Source of the DNA: Cymbidium sinense | Lineage: Eukaryota; Streptophyta; Magnoliopsida; Asparagales; Orchidaceae | Reading direction: 5' to 3' | Assembly (NCBI GenBank): GCA_021442155.1 | Contig: CM038214.1 | Span: 21,167,808 to 21,231,807, forward strand | DNA length: 64,000 bases | Shown: positions 49,395-60,766 of the stretch, one piece after another | Position numbering within the stretch: the first letter of the stretch is position 1 | Layout: every line of letters begins with the position of its first letter | Notes under the pieces: generated by a model | The model's database searches: none | The model's input: only the letters and a program-made list of their open reading frames with translations | Told to the model about the DNA's origin: nothing | Translations under genes and position numbers: made by a program

Positions 49395-49612
49395 TAAAAT
49401 GATTTAGGGCTAGGGTTTAAGGTATTTAAATCTCTAAAAGTCAAGGGAAAGTTTCCTGAAGACATTTTCTTTAGCTACCATAACTATGTTTGGATTAAGT
49501 CATTCTTTAGATCTACTCCCAATTTATTAAAGTTTTAGGATTTAGGGCTTTGGGTTAGGGTTTAGTGTTTAGGGTTTAGGGTTAGTTTAGGGTTTAAGGT
49601 TTAGGCTTAGGT
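49395..49612 (+). repeat. Short telomere-like tract flanking the first LINE
   Basis: GGGCTAGGGTTTAAGG near 49,406 and a cluster of TTTAGGG words at 49,540-49,608 (GTTTAGGGTTTAGGGTTAG) lie directly next to the poly(A) end of the LINE. The orientation is the same as in the main telomere-like domain. Confidence 0.88.
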
Positions 49613-49619
49613 TTTTTTT

Positions 49620-52600
49620 GGGAAACCCCATGTAGGGTGTATTTTATTGCCACAGAAAGAGAGTTACAAGGTCCTTAAAGGGATAAACTCCAAAACTACT
49701 CAAAGAGCTACAATCGACTGAGTAAATCCCCTAAGTACATCCAAAAGCAAAAGAAGACATTAAAGCAATCGGATACAATTAGATTAACATAAAAAGCCAA
49801 AGGATGATTAGGGCCAATGCTCGCACGTGAGAATGAATGACACTATGGAGCAACACGCAAGAGGACAAGAGAGAAGCACACAAAAATGTAAGCGGAAAGA
49901 AATTAGAGCAGTTAAGGTAATACTACATAATGATAACTAAAATAGCATAATCTAAGAATGATAGTAAAAGAATTGTGATAGAGAAGGCTCGGGCTCACAC
50001 ACAAGTTGGCGGATGCAAATATATCCAAACTTTGAGAAGGGTTGCATCACTACTACTAAATCAAAGGGAAATCATCACAGACACCATAGCCAACAAACCT
50101 GTGAGAAGATAACAGCCAGTTGTTGAAAGTATTATGGGCTTTATTACCTGCAAACCTAAACAAAACTATATATAATATAGAGAGGAAATTGCAAAGGGCA
50201 GAAAGATAAGGGGTCCCAGCATAAAAACCATCCACAAGAAAATAACAGAAGAAGTAGCCTGTTGACATCCTACTAAGCAAGTCGATGAGCTTATAAGTAA
50301 CACAATCCCAAACATATGATATATATATATATATATATATAAAGAGTATATAGAAGTAAAGTCCAGATAATGAGCCCAATCATAATAATGAATGCAGATG
50401 TGAATAAACCCCTTATTAATATCCATATCAGTAGTTGGCAAAAAGCATTTGTAAAGGAAGGCAGCATAACCCAATACCAAAAATAGCACCAAATAAAGAT
50501 AGTCAGAACTACAGCTCCAGTAGCAGCATGCAGGCCAAAAAATTGGATAATCCAGATCAACAAACAACCAAGATAGCAAGATAGCAAAAGGCGGTCCATA
50601 GTTCCACCATTCGAATAGACATTGCATTCCAAGGAGAGCAGCCTGGCTAACTAAACCAGGATGGGAATAAAATAATAGCGTTAATGTAGATCACGGCTCG
50701 AAATGAACAATGACAGACACACAAGTAAGGGCAATCAAAAGCCAACCAATAAAATAATTAGTGCAACATTGGAACCTAGAGGATAAATCAAAATGGGGAT
50801 TCAAATTAGGGTCCTCATTAGAATCAAAAAATAAGACAACAGATAACCAAGACAAAAATAGCCAAGGCAGTAGCGACCATAACCAAGGCGAGGGACAACA
50901 AGATGGCCATAGAGCCTCTCAATCAGTAGACATTGCAATAGTTAGTAACCAAGTAGATAGAGCATAGAAACATGGATCAAAAAAGTAGCGACAGATAATG
51001 ACCAAAAACAATCAGAACAACAAAGTCAAAAATAACTTGCTAAACATAGGACCCTAAAGTCCTACAACCAACAAAGATAGAGACAACATTGGAATCCTAA
51101 GAAATAAGGATAGCAAATATCCAAGACAACAAATAGCCAAGATAATGAAAATCAGCTAACTGGCTAGAGAACCACCATTCAAATAAGCGGTCAATAGATA
51201 CAAGTTTAAGCGAAGAAGATGGAGAAAAAGCAATAGATAAAGTAGTCCATAGAATTAGATGATAAGCATATAATAAACCAATAAGGAGATTCAAATCAAA
51301 AGACACCAAGCAGTCAACAACTTTAATAGAGGCTTGCTAAACAAAATAAACCAAAACCCCAGAAATAGCATGTAGAGTATTAATCCAGTTCAGCCAACAA
51401 CCCAAACAGTAATTACCAACAAGCTGGCCAAAGTCCACCCATTCAGAGTAAATAGAGCATATGTAAAGATCTAAATAATCAGATGGATAATCACAGGGTT
51501 ATGCACCATTTGAACAGAGCCAAGGGGGATAAAACACCCGAGAAATCGAAGTTGCCAGTTATTAGCAAAAAATAGTCAAAGAAACAAAAGAAAAGCAGAT
51601 AATAACCACAAAGACAAGGGTAGCAATAAAACAAAAATTACACCCACCATATAAAATTCCAATAAAAATAGAGATGTAAAGTAGCAATAAAAAGGTTCAA
51701 AAGATAATCAAGAAAAACCATCTAGATAAAGATGATCAAGCTAGCTAAACCCACAACCACATTAAAGGCAAAGGAGGTAGCCATAAGGAAGTCCAAACCT
51801 GCAAGGAATTAATAAAATTGAATAGGAAATTGCAAAATATCTCTTGGCAGATTGGGAATATGAGGTTGGGCAAAACAATCTGCAAGACAACACCAACAAC
51901 ACCCTGCTGAGCTAGATAAACAACCCAGTAACAGCTTGCTGGATAAAAGACTCAATGATCCAGACCATCCAACAACCAAGAAAGAAAATAATAGCAAGTT
52001 GGCCATAAAACCAACCATTCAAATTATACAATGCATAAGTTAAATCCCAGATAGTTAAGGAAGAGGTCTGTCCAAGACTAGCTGAAATAGGATATCAAAA
52101 ATAGCAGTTGGTGAAAACAGCAGCATCCTAGGTTTTAAGAACACAAAAATTCAAAAAATTAAGAGATAAGAAATAGTCAAGCAGAAAAATAAAAGCCATC
52201 TTATAGTCTACAACCTTAATAGAGGCCAACTGAACAAAACAAAATAAAACCCTAGAAGCATCATGAGGAGCAATAATCCAGATCAGCCAACATCGAGGAC
52301 AGTAATTACCAACAAGCTGGATTTGCATAATTTTAATGGAGCCAAAAGGTATAAAATAATAGATTAATTGATTAGAAGCAGCCTGGATGAGAACAACAAA
52401 GATAGTCAGAAGAACACCTGGCAACAAATAGCTAACAAACAAGGTTAGCTAGCAGGATAGTGAATCCAGAAATCCAACAACCATAGGTTAAAACAACACT
52501 ACAATTATTGCAACCATAGGATAAGCCAATAAAAAGCAGTGGGGAAACAGAGCTACCATAAGGGTTCAAAAGGGTATTATCAATGAAATCCTTTAGAGAA

Positions 52601-53295
52601 ATCAAGCTAGCAGCAAAACTACCCTCCTTAGAGAAATCAGACTGAAAGGAATTCATTAAATAAAGCCAAACCTACAAAGAACCATTAATAATAACAAAGG
52701 TATTGCATTTTCTTTCCTTATAGGTATGTAAGATAGGGTTAGCATATACATTCAGCAAATACATTAAACCAACTCCAAGATTAGCTTGCTGGACAAAGGG
52801 CCCAAAAGCCCAACAACCAACAATTAAACCTTTAACATAGATGTAGCATCCAGAAATAGCAAGACCCCAAACAAAGTTAGGATAATTAAACCAACTGCAG
52901 ATGCCACTTAGCTCAACAAAGGACCAACAAGGAGTTATATGATGATGCATCAAAAAATTCTAAAGATCTGACGACACATTGATAGTAAAAATGACATTAA
53001 GTAAACAATAGGGATATCGGGGTTGATGCATCGGAAAGACTAAAGAAATAACGATAAATAGAAAATAATCATGCAATAAAAGAGGTATTGAAAAGTGAAT
53101 CCAATAGGTTGGATTAATTTAGATAAGGAAACCCGGTATAGTCAGATTAACCAAGCCATGCAAATGTTTAGGAAGGGTTAGTTGATCAAAGAATTTTATT
53201 CCATGCAATCTAGCAGATTGGCCGGATAATCACATGCATTACCCTCATGCCATACATGAGTGATTTTAAAGTAGAGTTGGGCAAGGAGAGTTCTA
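49620..53295 (-). repeat. LINE 1 long 3' region with internal duplicated modules
   Basis: About 3.6 kb separates RNase H from the poly(A) end. A module of a few hundred bp recurs. AATCCAG(A/T)TCAGCCAACA occurs at about 51,381 and 52,275, each followed by CAGTAATTACCAACAAGCTGG. TTAATAGAGGC(C/T) with AACAAAATAA lies about 80 bp before both. ACCA(C/A)CCATTC(A/G)AAT occurs near 50,608, 51,171 and 52,010. Overlapping minus-strand frames of 100-153 codons (50,056-50,632) are rich in Leu, Trp, Tyr and Phe, cover the same DNA in three frames and are not recognised. A short (TA)11-type run lies at 50,319-50,341. Confidence 0.7.
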
Positions 53296-53299
53296 GTTT

Positions 53300-53660
53300 G
53301 CTTAAGAAGGTAGTACAATTGATGTGCCCATTTTGGTGGAAGTCAAGAGATCAATCAGCAGAAGGGCATCCACCTCAATTCAAATATTGAGCCAACCTTT
53401 TTGAAGGCAAATCTCAAGAGCTTTGTACACTTCCATGAGCTCAGCAAAAGGAATAGAGTAGGGATTAAGGGGGTAAGCAAAGGCACATAGGACTTTTCCA
53501 TTAAGATTTCTAAAAATTTCCACTGAACCTTTATGAGAGAGAGCCATCGGTGTTAACTTTAATAGTGTTAGCATGAGGTTTTACCCAATAAACAATCTCT
53601 TCATCTTTATAGATGTGGTGATCTGGCAAGTTAAAACCCAGTTTATTGGCCACAAATTTG
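53300..53660 (-). pseudogene. LINE 1 C-terminal RNase H domain
   Basis: The minus strand reads VKINTDGSLSHKGSV-like sequence across a shift, then FRNLNGKVLCAFAYPLNPYS, IPFAELMEVYKALEICLQKG and WLNI-IEVDALLLIDLL. It has the D, E and D positions of an RNase H fold. An RNase H at the end of ORF2 is common in plant L1-type LINEs. Its reading frame is shifted near the first aspartate, and a stop lies after WLNI. Confidence 0.82.
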
Positions 53661-54042
53661 CAACCTTTGAATTATTTGTAATTAATTAAATTGGCATTAA
53701 ACAAGTAACAAATTTTATTTTTAGTTCTAGCAATTATCCTTATGTGATTCATAGGGATCTCACGATGTTTTGCATCATTTTGGTCCATCCATATGAACCA
53801 AATAAGAGTGATAGCAGTTATGACTTTAGTGTGTCCTTTAATAGTGTTGTCAAAATAAACTTCAAGAAGTTGGTATAAATTTAAGGAGCCATTGAAAATG
53901 ACAATGTTAAGAGGTCATCATACCAAATCCAAAGTTTAGAAGCAATGGACCCGTTAACAAAAACATGATTCACATTACGAATGTGAAAATAGCATTGGCA
54001 TTTTGAAGGTAATTGAAAACACCTTTACCCACAACAAGGAGG

Positions 54043-54849
54043 TCACGGATGAAGTTTTTCAAAATATGCTAAGTAAGAATAGAATAAGAAGTAGGGATAT
54101 TGTTGTTCCAAAGTTTTAAAATACATAGGAAAAATCATGAGTTTCTTTAATGTGAATCCAAACATTTTAAAGTTGAAATCACCATTATGTGAAAGCTTAA
54201 AAAGGATCTGATCTTGATAGGTAGGAATGATAGGAATAGTAGTAAGCTTATTTAAAAGAGAGGGAGGAATATGATCAATAAGCTTACTATTGTTCCACAT
54301 ATTATTCTGCCAGAAAGAGTTCACTTTAATAGAAGTAGTGGAATGGGTAGAAAGTAAGTCATCAATGGACCCACCTCTAGTCCAGTTATCTTTCCAAAAG
54401 AAAGAGGAGCCAGAGTTAATACCCCAAGAAATTAAGGATTCAACATCCCATTTGATGAAATAAAGTCTTTTCCAAACAGGAGAGTCTCCCACTTTATAGG
54501 GGCAAATGAGAGGGTGCTTTCCCTGGCAGTATTTACTAGTCATGAAATTAGCCCATAGACTATTGTTTTTCATAAAATTCCACCAAAGTTTATAAGAAAA
54601 AGTAGTGATAGTTTCCTTGATTGGTTTACATCCAAGACCACCTTCAGCAAAAGTGCCACAGGTTTTATACCAAGAGGTCCAATGCATTTTTTTAGAGGAA
54701 TTGTTAGATCCCGAGAAAAAAATTGTTAATGAGCCACTCAATTCTGTTAATGATAGAGTTGGTCGACACAATGGTTTGAATGAGATACAAAGGCATGGAG
54801 TTAAGGGTGCTTTTAATCAAAGTGAGCCTACCACCAAATGAAAGTAAGT
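54043..54849 (-). pseudogene. LINE 1 post-RT connector / zinc-binding region
   Basis: The open minus-strand frame of 242 codons (54,771-54,043) contains SKKMHWTSWYKTCGTFAEGG, LGCKPIKETITTFSYKLWWN, WANFMTSKYCQGKHP and VESLISWGINSGSSFFWKDN. This is the standard region after RT in plant L1 ORF2 proteins, before the zinc-binding RVT domain. It is the longest undamaged coding piece of this element. Confidence 0.87.
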
Positions 54850-56000
54850 GAAATTCCCAAATAGAAATTTTATTAGAGATTTTTTGGATTAGCTTATCAA
54901 AAAGGTGAGATCTTTTTTGACCTTTAAAAGAGGAGCACCAAGATATTTAATAGGAAGTTGTTATTGAAAATTAGTAATTCTCAAGATTTGATTGGTCCTA
55001 TTGGATTTTAGAAGAAGGAATGAAACAACTTTTGCCTTCATTGAGAAAAGACGCTTTTGTTGCCAAATTTATTTAAAAGATTTTTAATAGTTTTAATGTG
55101 AGGAATTGAGGCATTGAAAAGATTATAAAGTCATCAGCAAAACTAAGATGAGTGACAGGAAGACTACCTTGAGTTTTACAAAACATCCTAGGATTATTGT
55201 AAAAAAGATCATTCAGACTCCTTGATAGATATAAAATAGCAATAATAAAAAGAGAGGGGGATAGGGGATCCCCTTATCTCAAACCATGCTTTGAAGGGAA
55301 ACAACCTAGGGATTCACCATTCATGATAACAGAGAACCAAGCATTAGTAATGCAATTTTTGATGAGGCAGATAAAATAACTAGAAAACCCAAGAAAATGA
55401 AGAATTTGAAAGAGGAAATCCCAAGAGAGGTTGTCAATAGTGATGTCCAGTTTAAAAAGGATGTTACTACCTCTGATAGGGATGTCAATGTCATGAATTA
55501 GCTCTTGTGCTAGAAGTATGTTATCAGATATTGCTCTACCTTTAATGAAGCCAGTTTGGTTGGGGAAATAATTTTAGGCAGCAGCGGACTAATTCTATTA
55601 GCAATTAATTTAGCAATGAGTTTATGAAAGAAGGTGCAAAGGTTGATAGGTCTAAAATTGCCCCAAGATTCAGGATAATTAATTTTGGGAATGAGAACAA
55701 TGGAAGTGCTAGAAAAATATCTAGGTAAAGGGTTACCCTCAAAAAAATTAGCAACCGCATCAACAAGGTCAGTCTCAATAATAGGCCAACAATGTTGAAA
55801 GAATTGAGTCATGTAGCCTTTAGGGCCAGCAACAGAATCAGTGTTCATGCTATTGAGAATACTACCAATCTCACTTGTGCATAAGCGAGTAAGTGGTTTT
55901 CATCATTAGAGATCAGAGGAGATCAAATGTGTGTTGGAGATGGCTAAGGAGGGGTTATTGTTTAATAAATTTTGAAAATGATGTATGAAAGAATCTTTAA
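54850..56000 (-). pseudogene. LINE 1 reverse transcriptase
   Basis: The frame 55,848-55,510 has DSVAGPKGYMTQFFQHCWPI, LPRYFSSTSIVLIPKINYPE and NFRPINLCTFFHKLIAKLIA, the first blocks of a non-LTR RT. The catalytic block reads THLSFADDFIIF on the minus strand, with FADD at 55,130-55,141, intact. PLSLFIIAI-type sequence lies near 55,240. Frameshifts and stops separate the pieces. On an active element the RT would make cDNA at the nicked target (target-primed reverse transcription). Confidence 0.88.
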
Positions 56001-56429
56001 TATGTTTATTGTTAGTAATCAGGTTAGTTATCATTGTTTAGTTTTTTAATAGAGTTTAAAGCTTTCTTTTTTAAAAAAGAGCATAGAAATACCTTGTGTT
56101 TCTGTCACCATCAGTAATATGTTTGCTTGGTAGCCTTTTAGCCTAGGTTTCCTCCATATTCTGATAATTAATCAAGTTATCTTTAGCTGCATTCAATTCA
56201 TCAAGCTTATTAGAGTAAGCCAAAATAGCATCTTCAAGAGAGCAAACAAGTTGTTCCATATTTTTGAGATTTGCAAATAGATTTTTAAAATGATGCTTGT
56301 TCCACAAATTTATATTTTGTTTAAGCCTTTTTAGCTTAAGCCAAAGGAATCATGCCTTTAGTGGAATTATCAGGATGATTAGGGGCCCGCCAATTAATGG
56401 TAACAACATTAATATTTTGGAATCTAAAA

Positions 56430-57262
56430 GGAGTAGGGAAGGATAGTCTAGTGGAGACATTTTTGACAGAAATCAAAAGCGGAGCATGGTCAGATAAAGT
56501 TCTGCTTAAATGTTCAACCGAAGTAAGAGGCCATTGATTGATCCAAAGGGAATTAAAGAGGGTCCTATCACGCCGCTACCAAAGTCTAGAATTATGCCAC
56601 GTGTAGTCGAAACCCGAAAAACCAATATTAATCAAATTACAATCAAGAATCATATTAAAAAAGTCTTCCATGGAATGAATGTTAGGAGAGCAACCTCCCC
56701 TTCTTTCTGAGGAAGTGAGAATAGTGTTGAAATCACCACCAACCAAGGTTTGTTGACAGAGGAGGCAAAGGTTCTTAAGTTATCCCAAAGGATTCTCCTA
56801 CCAGTTCTATTACAAGAAGCATAAATAAAGGAACCAAGAGCAGAAAATTCACCCAATGAGATTTGAACATTAACCAATTGATGAAGGTCATCAAGGATGG
56901 AGATGTTGACAAGATTATTCCAAAACACCAAATTTTATTACTAATATTATAAAAGGAGTTTTGAAAGCCAAGCATTCTAGCAACTTGAGTGATCTTAGAA
57001 GAGTGAATGAATGGTTTGATAACAAAAAGTAAGGCTATGTTATGAGTGCGTCAAAGGCTTCTAACATGGTTTACACGAGAGTCCCAATAGCAAAACATTC
57101 CAAATAAGAAAATTGATCATAATAAGTTGAAAGAAAAAAAAGAAGATAACTAAACAATAGATACAAGAAAAGAAACCATGTTAGAAGCCTTAGCGGACAG
57201 TGAGAGTCCCAATACCCTGAACATTCCAAATAAGAAAATTGATCATAATACACTGAGAGTCG
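56430..57262 (-). pseudogene. LINE 1 endonuclease (EEP/APE-like)
   Basis: From 57,251 the minus strand reads MINFLIWNVQGIGTLTVR, the standard start of a plant L1 endonuclease. A 5' part is duplicated (57,081-57,127 repeats 57,204-57,250). Downstream come KPFIHSSKITQVARMLGFQN (about 57,020), FIYASCNRTGRRILWDNLRT, PWLVV (where a GGDFN-type motif is expected) and the terminal catalytic block VEHLSRTLSDHAPLLISV near 56,450-56,520, with SDH intact. The frame is broken several times. Confidence 0.85.
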
Positions 57263-57272
57263 CAACCTGAGT

Positions 57273-57565
57273 GAACCCTTAGTTTAGGGTTTAGGGTTTA
57301 GGGTTTATGGTTTAGGGTTTGGGGTTTAGGTTTAGGGTTTAGGGTTGTAGGTTTAAGGGTTTAGGGTTTTAGGGTTTAGGATTTAGGTTTTAGGGTTTTA
57401 GGGTTTAAGGTTTAGGGTTTAGGGCTTAAGGTTAGGGTTTAGGATTTAGGGTTTAGGGTTTAGAGTTTAGTGTTTAGAGTTTAAGATTTCTAGGGTTTAG
57501 GGTTTAGGTTTAGGGTTTAAGTTTTGGTTTAGGGTTTATGGTTTAGGTTTAGAGTTTAAGGTTTT
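57273..57565 (+). repeat. Telomere-like tract between LINE 1 and gene-derived block F
   Basis: TTTAGGG words are dense (for example 57,283-57,330, with GGGTTTAGGGTTTA) and have the same strand orientation as at 27,786-36,507. The tract starts exactly where the LINE 1 5' end stops. Confidence 0.92.
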
Positions 57566-57569
57566 TTTT

Positions 57570-58030
57570 AATAGAGAATAAATTTAGATTCAATATTTCT
57601 TCTTTACAATTTTATCAACCAAGTAGCACCCCAAGTTTTCAAATAGAAGCAATGACATAAATAAAAAATGAGCTTTGATAGAGCAAATTCAAAACCCAGA
57701 TAAGTAGAACCATCTCTACTGTAAAGACACAATTCCATAAGCAGTAGATCAAATAGAACATTCTTTAGTTTCTCTAGTTTCCATCCATACCACCCCACCT
57801 GTGGTGGGATCGCCATCATATCCACCTCTCTCACTCGCCACCACCATGGTTGTAACCTCACACTTCTCTTGCCTTAGTAACCACCCATCCACCACCTCCA
57901 TATCCACCATCACCTTCTGATCGCCCACCACCACTACGATAATCGCCGCCTCTTCCTTCACCTCCACCGCCAGATCTAAACTTAGTCTAGTTGACGGTGA
58001 TGTTCCTGCCATCAAGGTTTTGTCCATTCT
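57570..58030 (-). pseudogene. Glycine-rich RNA-binding protein gene fragment, block F (best preserved)
   Basis: From 58,029 the minus strand gives N-G-Q-N-L-D-G-R-N-I-T-V-N-stop-T-K-F-R-S-G-G-G-G, matching the end of the RNA-recognition motif (NGQxLDGRNITVNEAQSR) and start of the Gly-rich tail of plant GRP7-type RNA-binding proteins. GRGGDYRSGGGRSEGDGGYG and GGGW follow. The family binds RNA in nucleus and cytoplasm. Here only the last motif strand and tail are present, with a stop at the N-E position, so it is a fragment. About 200 bp of 3' untranslated-like sequence follows. It is flanked by TTTAGGG-type DNA on both sides, as in blocks A-D. Confidence 0.8.
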
Positions 58031-58133
58031 TAGGGTTTAGGGTTAATTTTGGGTTTAGGGTTTAGGGATTGGGGTTTAGGGTTTAGGGTTTTAGGTTTTA
58101 GGGTTGTAGGTTTACGGTTTAAAGTTTAGCATT
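58031..58133 (+). repeat. Telomere-like tract flanking the second LINE
   Basis: TTTAGGGTTTAGG-type words run to the poly(A) end of LINE 2 (TTTTTTTTGGG on the plus strand at about 58,132). The geometry is the same as at the 3' end of LINE 1. Confidence 0.88.
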
Positions 58134-58139
58134 TTTTTT

Positions 58140-59465
58140 GGGAAAAAAGAGGAAATTTTATTACCAAAAAGAAAAGGATACAATGATTTAAAGGGGATAA
58201 AACTCAAAGACTACTCTCAAAGACCTACATAAGGACCTAGAGAAAATCCTTAACTAATACAAAAGATAGTGAAAAGCAAAAGGAAGAACTAAGAAAAGAA
58301 CAAGAACATCACAGAATCCACGGCGGTGACAATCCATTTGAAGAGACCAAGAACAAGTGAAGGAAACCTACAAGAAAGAAACTAAAGCAGAGATAAGCAT
58401 AAATAAAAGAAAATAAATAGAGATAAACATAAAGGATAAAATAGTCAAGGAAAAGGCTCAAGCTTAGTCACAAAAATAAGAATGGGCAACAAAAATTTAT
58501 GAGTGAAACTCTAAAGGAGGGTTATAGTCACAAATACTACTACCAACCAACAAAAAAATTATTTAACATCCTAGCCATCATATTCAATGAACCTCACAAA
58601 GCACACACCAATAACTAGCAAAGATCTGGGACTAGCCACCAAAAGGTAAGAATAGCATAGAGCCAACAAAGAAAAATCAAGCCATCACAACCATCCAACC
58701 ACCCAAGAATAACATGAATAATAAATAAAACCAACCAAAGAGGAAGTACCAAAAATAAAAAAAGCGGGGTAGAAGGAAGCAAACAAAATCACCAACTCCG
58801 ACTAAAGCAACCATAATAGGACACATCAACCACAAAAACAAAATAAGAAACAACAAGACCACCAAACCCACAAAGGAAAGCATCAGACACAAAATAAATC
58901 AGCAAAAAGGAGATAGAAGGAAGAGAAGCAAAACCAACATCTCATCCAGAGAAAGCACACAAAAACCAGGAAGCTCAAGGATACCAACCACAAAGAAACT
59001 AAAGAAAAACAAACCAACCAACCAAAACCCAATGAATAAGCCCATAAGAGACACCACATTAAAAGTAGAAGTAGCAAATGACAACAGCACGGGACAACCA
59101 AAATAGCAAAAGAGAAGCCAGCATTCCAACCTATAAAGTATAGGAAAAATACAAGAATAGAAACTCTCCAAGAAAGAATAGGAGCCAACAATCAGACAAA
59201 CCAAAACCACCAAAAACTGCGAAGCCCCAAGAAAACCAACAACATAAAAGAAAAAAAAAAGAAAAAAAAAAAAATATAACACAAGGCAAACTAGATTTTT
59301 CTAAATTAGACAACCCTCTTAATTGCTGAGGAATATTCAAATTGGTAAACAAAGTAAAATTAGAGAAATTACACCCCAAACCAGCTAAGAAATCTGCACA
59401 AACATTACCTTCTCTTAAAATATGAGTAATTTTAAAAAGTTTAGAGATAATGGCTTTAATATTTC
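58140..59465 (-). other. LINE 2 3' region
   Basis: Non-coding sequence between RNase H and the tail. The frame 59,484-59,131 (HILREGNVCADFLAGLGCNF) is the end of the RNase H/ORF2 protein (the N-x-x-AD-LA motif), read in a shifted frame. Below it lies an A-rich stretch on the plus strand (59,248-59,275) and then ~1.1 kb with overlapping Leu/Phe-rich frames that I do not accept as genes. Confidence 0.65.
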
Positions 59466-59468
59466 TAA

Positions 59469-59801
59469 TTAAATAAAAAAGCACAAATTACCCTTATGGT
59501 GAGAATTGATCATAGCAATAACCATCTCACCATTAGATTCCAACCAAATAGTATGAAAATTTCTATCCAAACAAAGCTTAAGAGCATGATAAACAACCAT
59601 CAATTCAGTAAAAATAATAGAATTAGTAGAGAGAGTGGAAAAATCCAAGATAATATTCCCAAGATTATTCCAAAATACCACCATAACTCGACTTGTTATG
59701 TAATGCAATAGAATATCGATATTAATTTTAATAAAATAATTAAAAGGCTTAATCCAATGAATAATTTTACAATTTAGAGAAGAGTCATAATAAGGAAACA
59801 A
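59469..59801 (-). pseudogene. LINE 2 C-terminal RNase H domain
   Basis: This open minus-strand frame of 110 codons reads WIKPFNYFIKINIDILLHYI, then MVVFWNNLGNIILDFS, IFTELMVVYHALKLCLDRNF and HTIWLESNGEMVIAMINSHH. The D (in INID), E (in FTEL) and the acidic position in WLESNG follow the RNase H pattern. It is the counterpart of the LINE 1 domain at 53,300-53,660 and is more intact. Confidence 0.83.
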
Positions 59802-59899
59802 GATAGCAAATTTAGAGGCAACAAACTTGCAACCTCTAAAATTAGTACCACTAAGAAGTGCAGCCTTATGTAAAGAAAATAAATCTTTTCTTTAGTCCT

Positions 59900-60766
59900 A
59901 GCAATAATCCTCTTATGATTTATAGGCACATTACGATGTTTAGCATCATTTCTATAAGCCAAATCAAAGTAACAACCATCACAATTTTGATATTCCCTTT
60001 AACAGTATTAAGAAACTCAGAGTGAAGAAGTTGCATTAAAGTTAAATTACCATTAAAACAATTTAACTTAAATGAATCCTCATACCAACCCCAAACTTTA
60101 GAGGCAATGGTACCATTAACAAAAACATGACTAAAATTCTCAATCAGAAAGCAACACATGCATTTAGATGGTAGATAATAACCATTGTCCAAAAGTAAAG
60201 AGTCAACAACAATATAATCCATTAAAATTCTCCACAGAAGAATAGGATAAGAAGTAGGAATAATATTATTCCAAAATTTAAGGAAAATAATAGAAGAGGA
60301 TTATTTAAGTAACATAGTTCCAAGTATCTTTAAAAAAAATTTCTCCATTACTAGAAATTTTGAAAAGAATTTGATTGAGATAAATACCATCAATAGAAAT
60401 ATTGATGATGTTATTTAATGAAATCAATCAAATCATTTAAAAGGGAAATTCAATCACCATTATAAATTAAATGACTAACTTTCAAGGAAAAGTTGAGTGA
60501 GTATTAAGCAAATAAGCAATGGAAAAGTCCCCCATCCAGTTATCTTGCCAAAAGGAAGAAGAACCATTATTAATACCCCAAAAAATGAGAGGTTTTGCAT
60601 TCAATTTAATATCACATAGCCATTTCCAAACAATAGAGTCTCCATGTTTATAATTGCAAATTAAAGGATGCTTACCTTTGCAATATTTAAAATTCATGAA
60701 CCCAAAGACTTTCATTTTTCCAAAAATTCCACCAAAGTTTATAAGAAAAAATATTGGTTGAATCCA
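59900..60766 (-). pseudogene. LINE 2 connector and zinc-binding RVT region
   Basis: 60,715-60,482 reads FGFMNFKYCKGKHPLICNYK, then WGINNGSSSFWQDNWMGDF, matching the LINE 1 connector. 60,222-59,920 has MCCFLIENFSHVFVNGTIAS and KVWGWYEDSF, the Cys/His-containing zinc-binding RVT region typical of plant LINEs. Confidence 0.83.

Larger units (their letters stand above)
49612..57272 (-). mobile_element. L1-type LINE 1, full ORF2 order, degenerate
   Basis: On the minus strand the order is endonuclease (from 57,262), RT, zinc-binding/connector region, RNase H, and a long 3' region ending in an A8-type tail (TTTTTTTT on the plus strand at 49,612-49,619). Both flanks are TTTAGGG-type DNA: 49,395-49,612 and 57,273-57,565. 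No ORF1 is visible, so the 5' side starts at about the ORF2 start codon. The 3' region of about 3.5 kb is unusually long. Many stops and frameshifts make it inactive. A related, shorter LINE lies at 58,134-62,765. Confidence 0.88.

Noticed and set aside
50056..50632. Three overlapping minus-strand frames of 107-153 codons, Trp/Leu/Tyr-rich, membrane-like
   Set aside because: All three frames of one strand are open over the same low-stop DNA in the LINE 1 3' region, and there is no homology I recognise. The hydrophobicity follows from base composition.
58677..59282. Overlapping hydrophobic minus-strand frames of 71-127 codons
   Set aside because: They are Phe/Leu/Trp-rich frames from poly(A)/poly(T)-biased LINE 2 3' sequence in more than one frame, with no domain.
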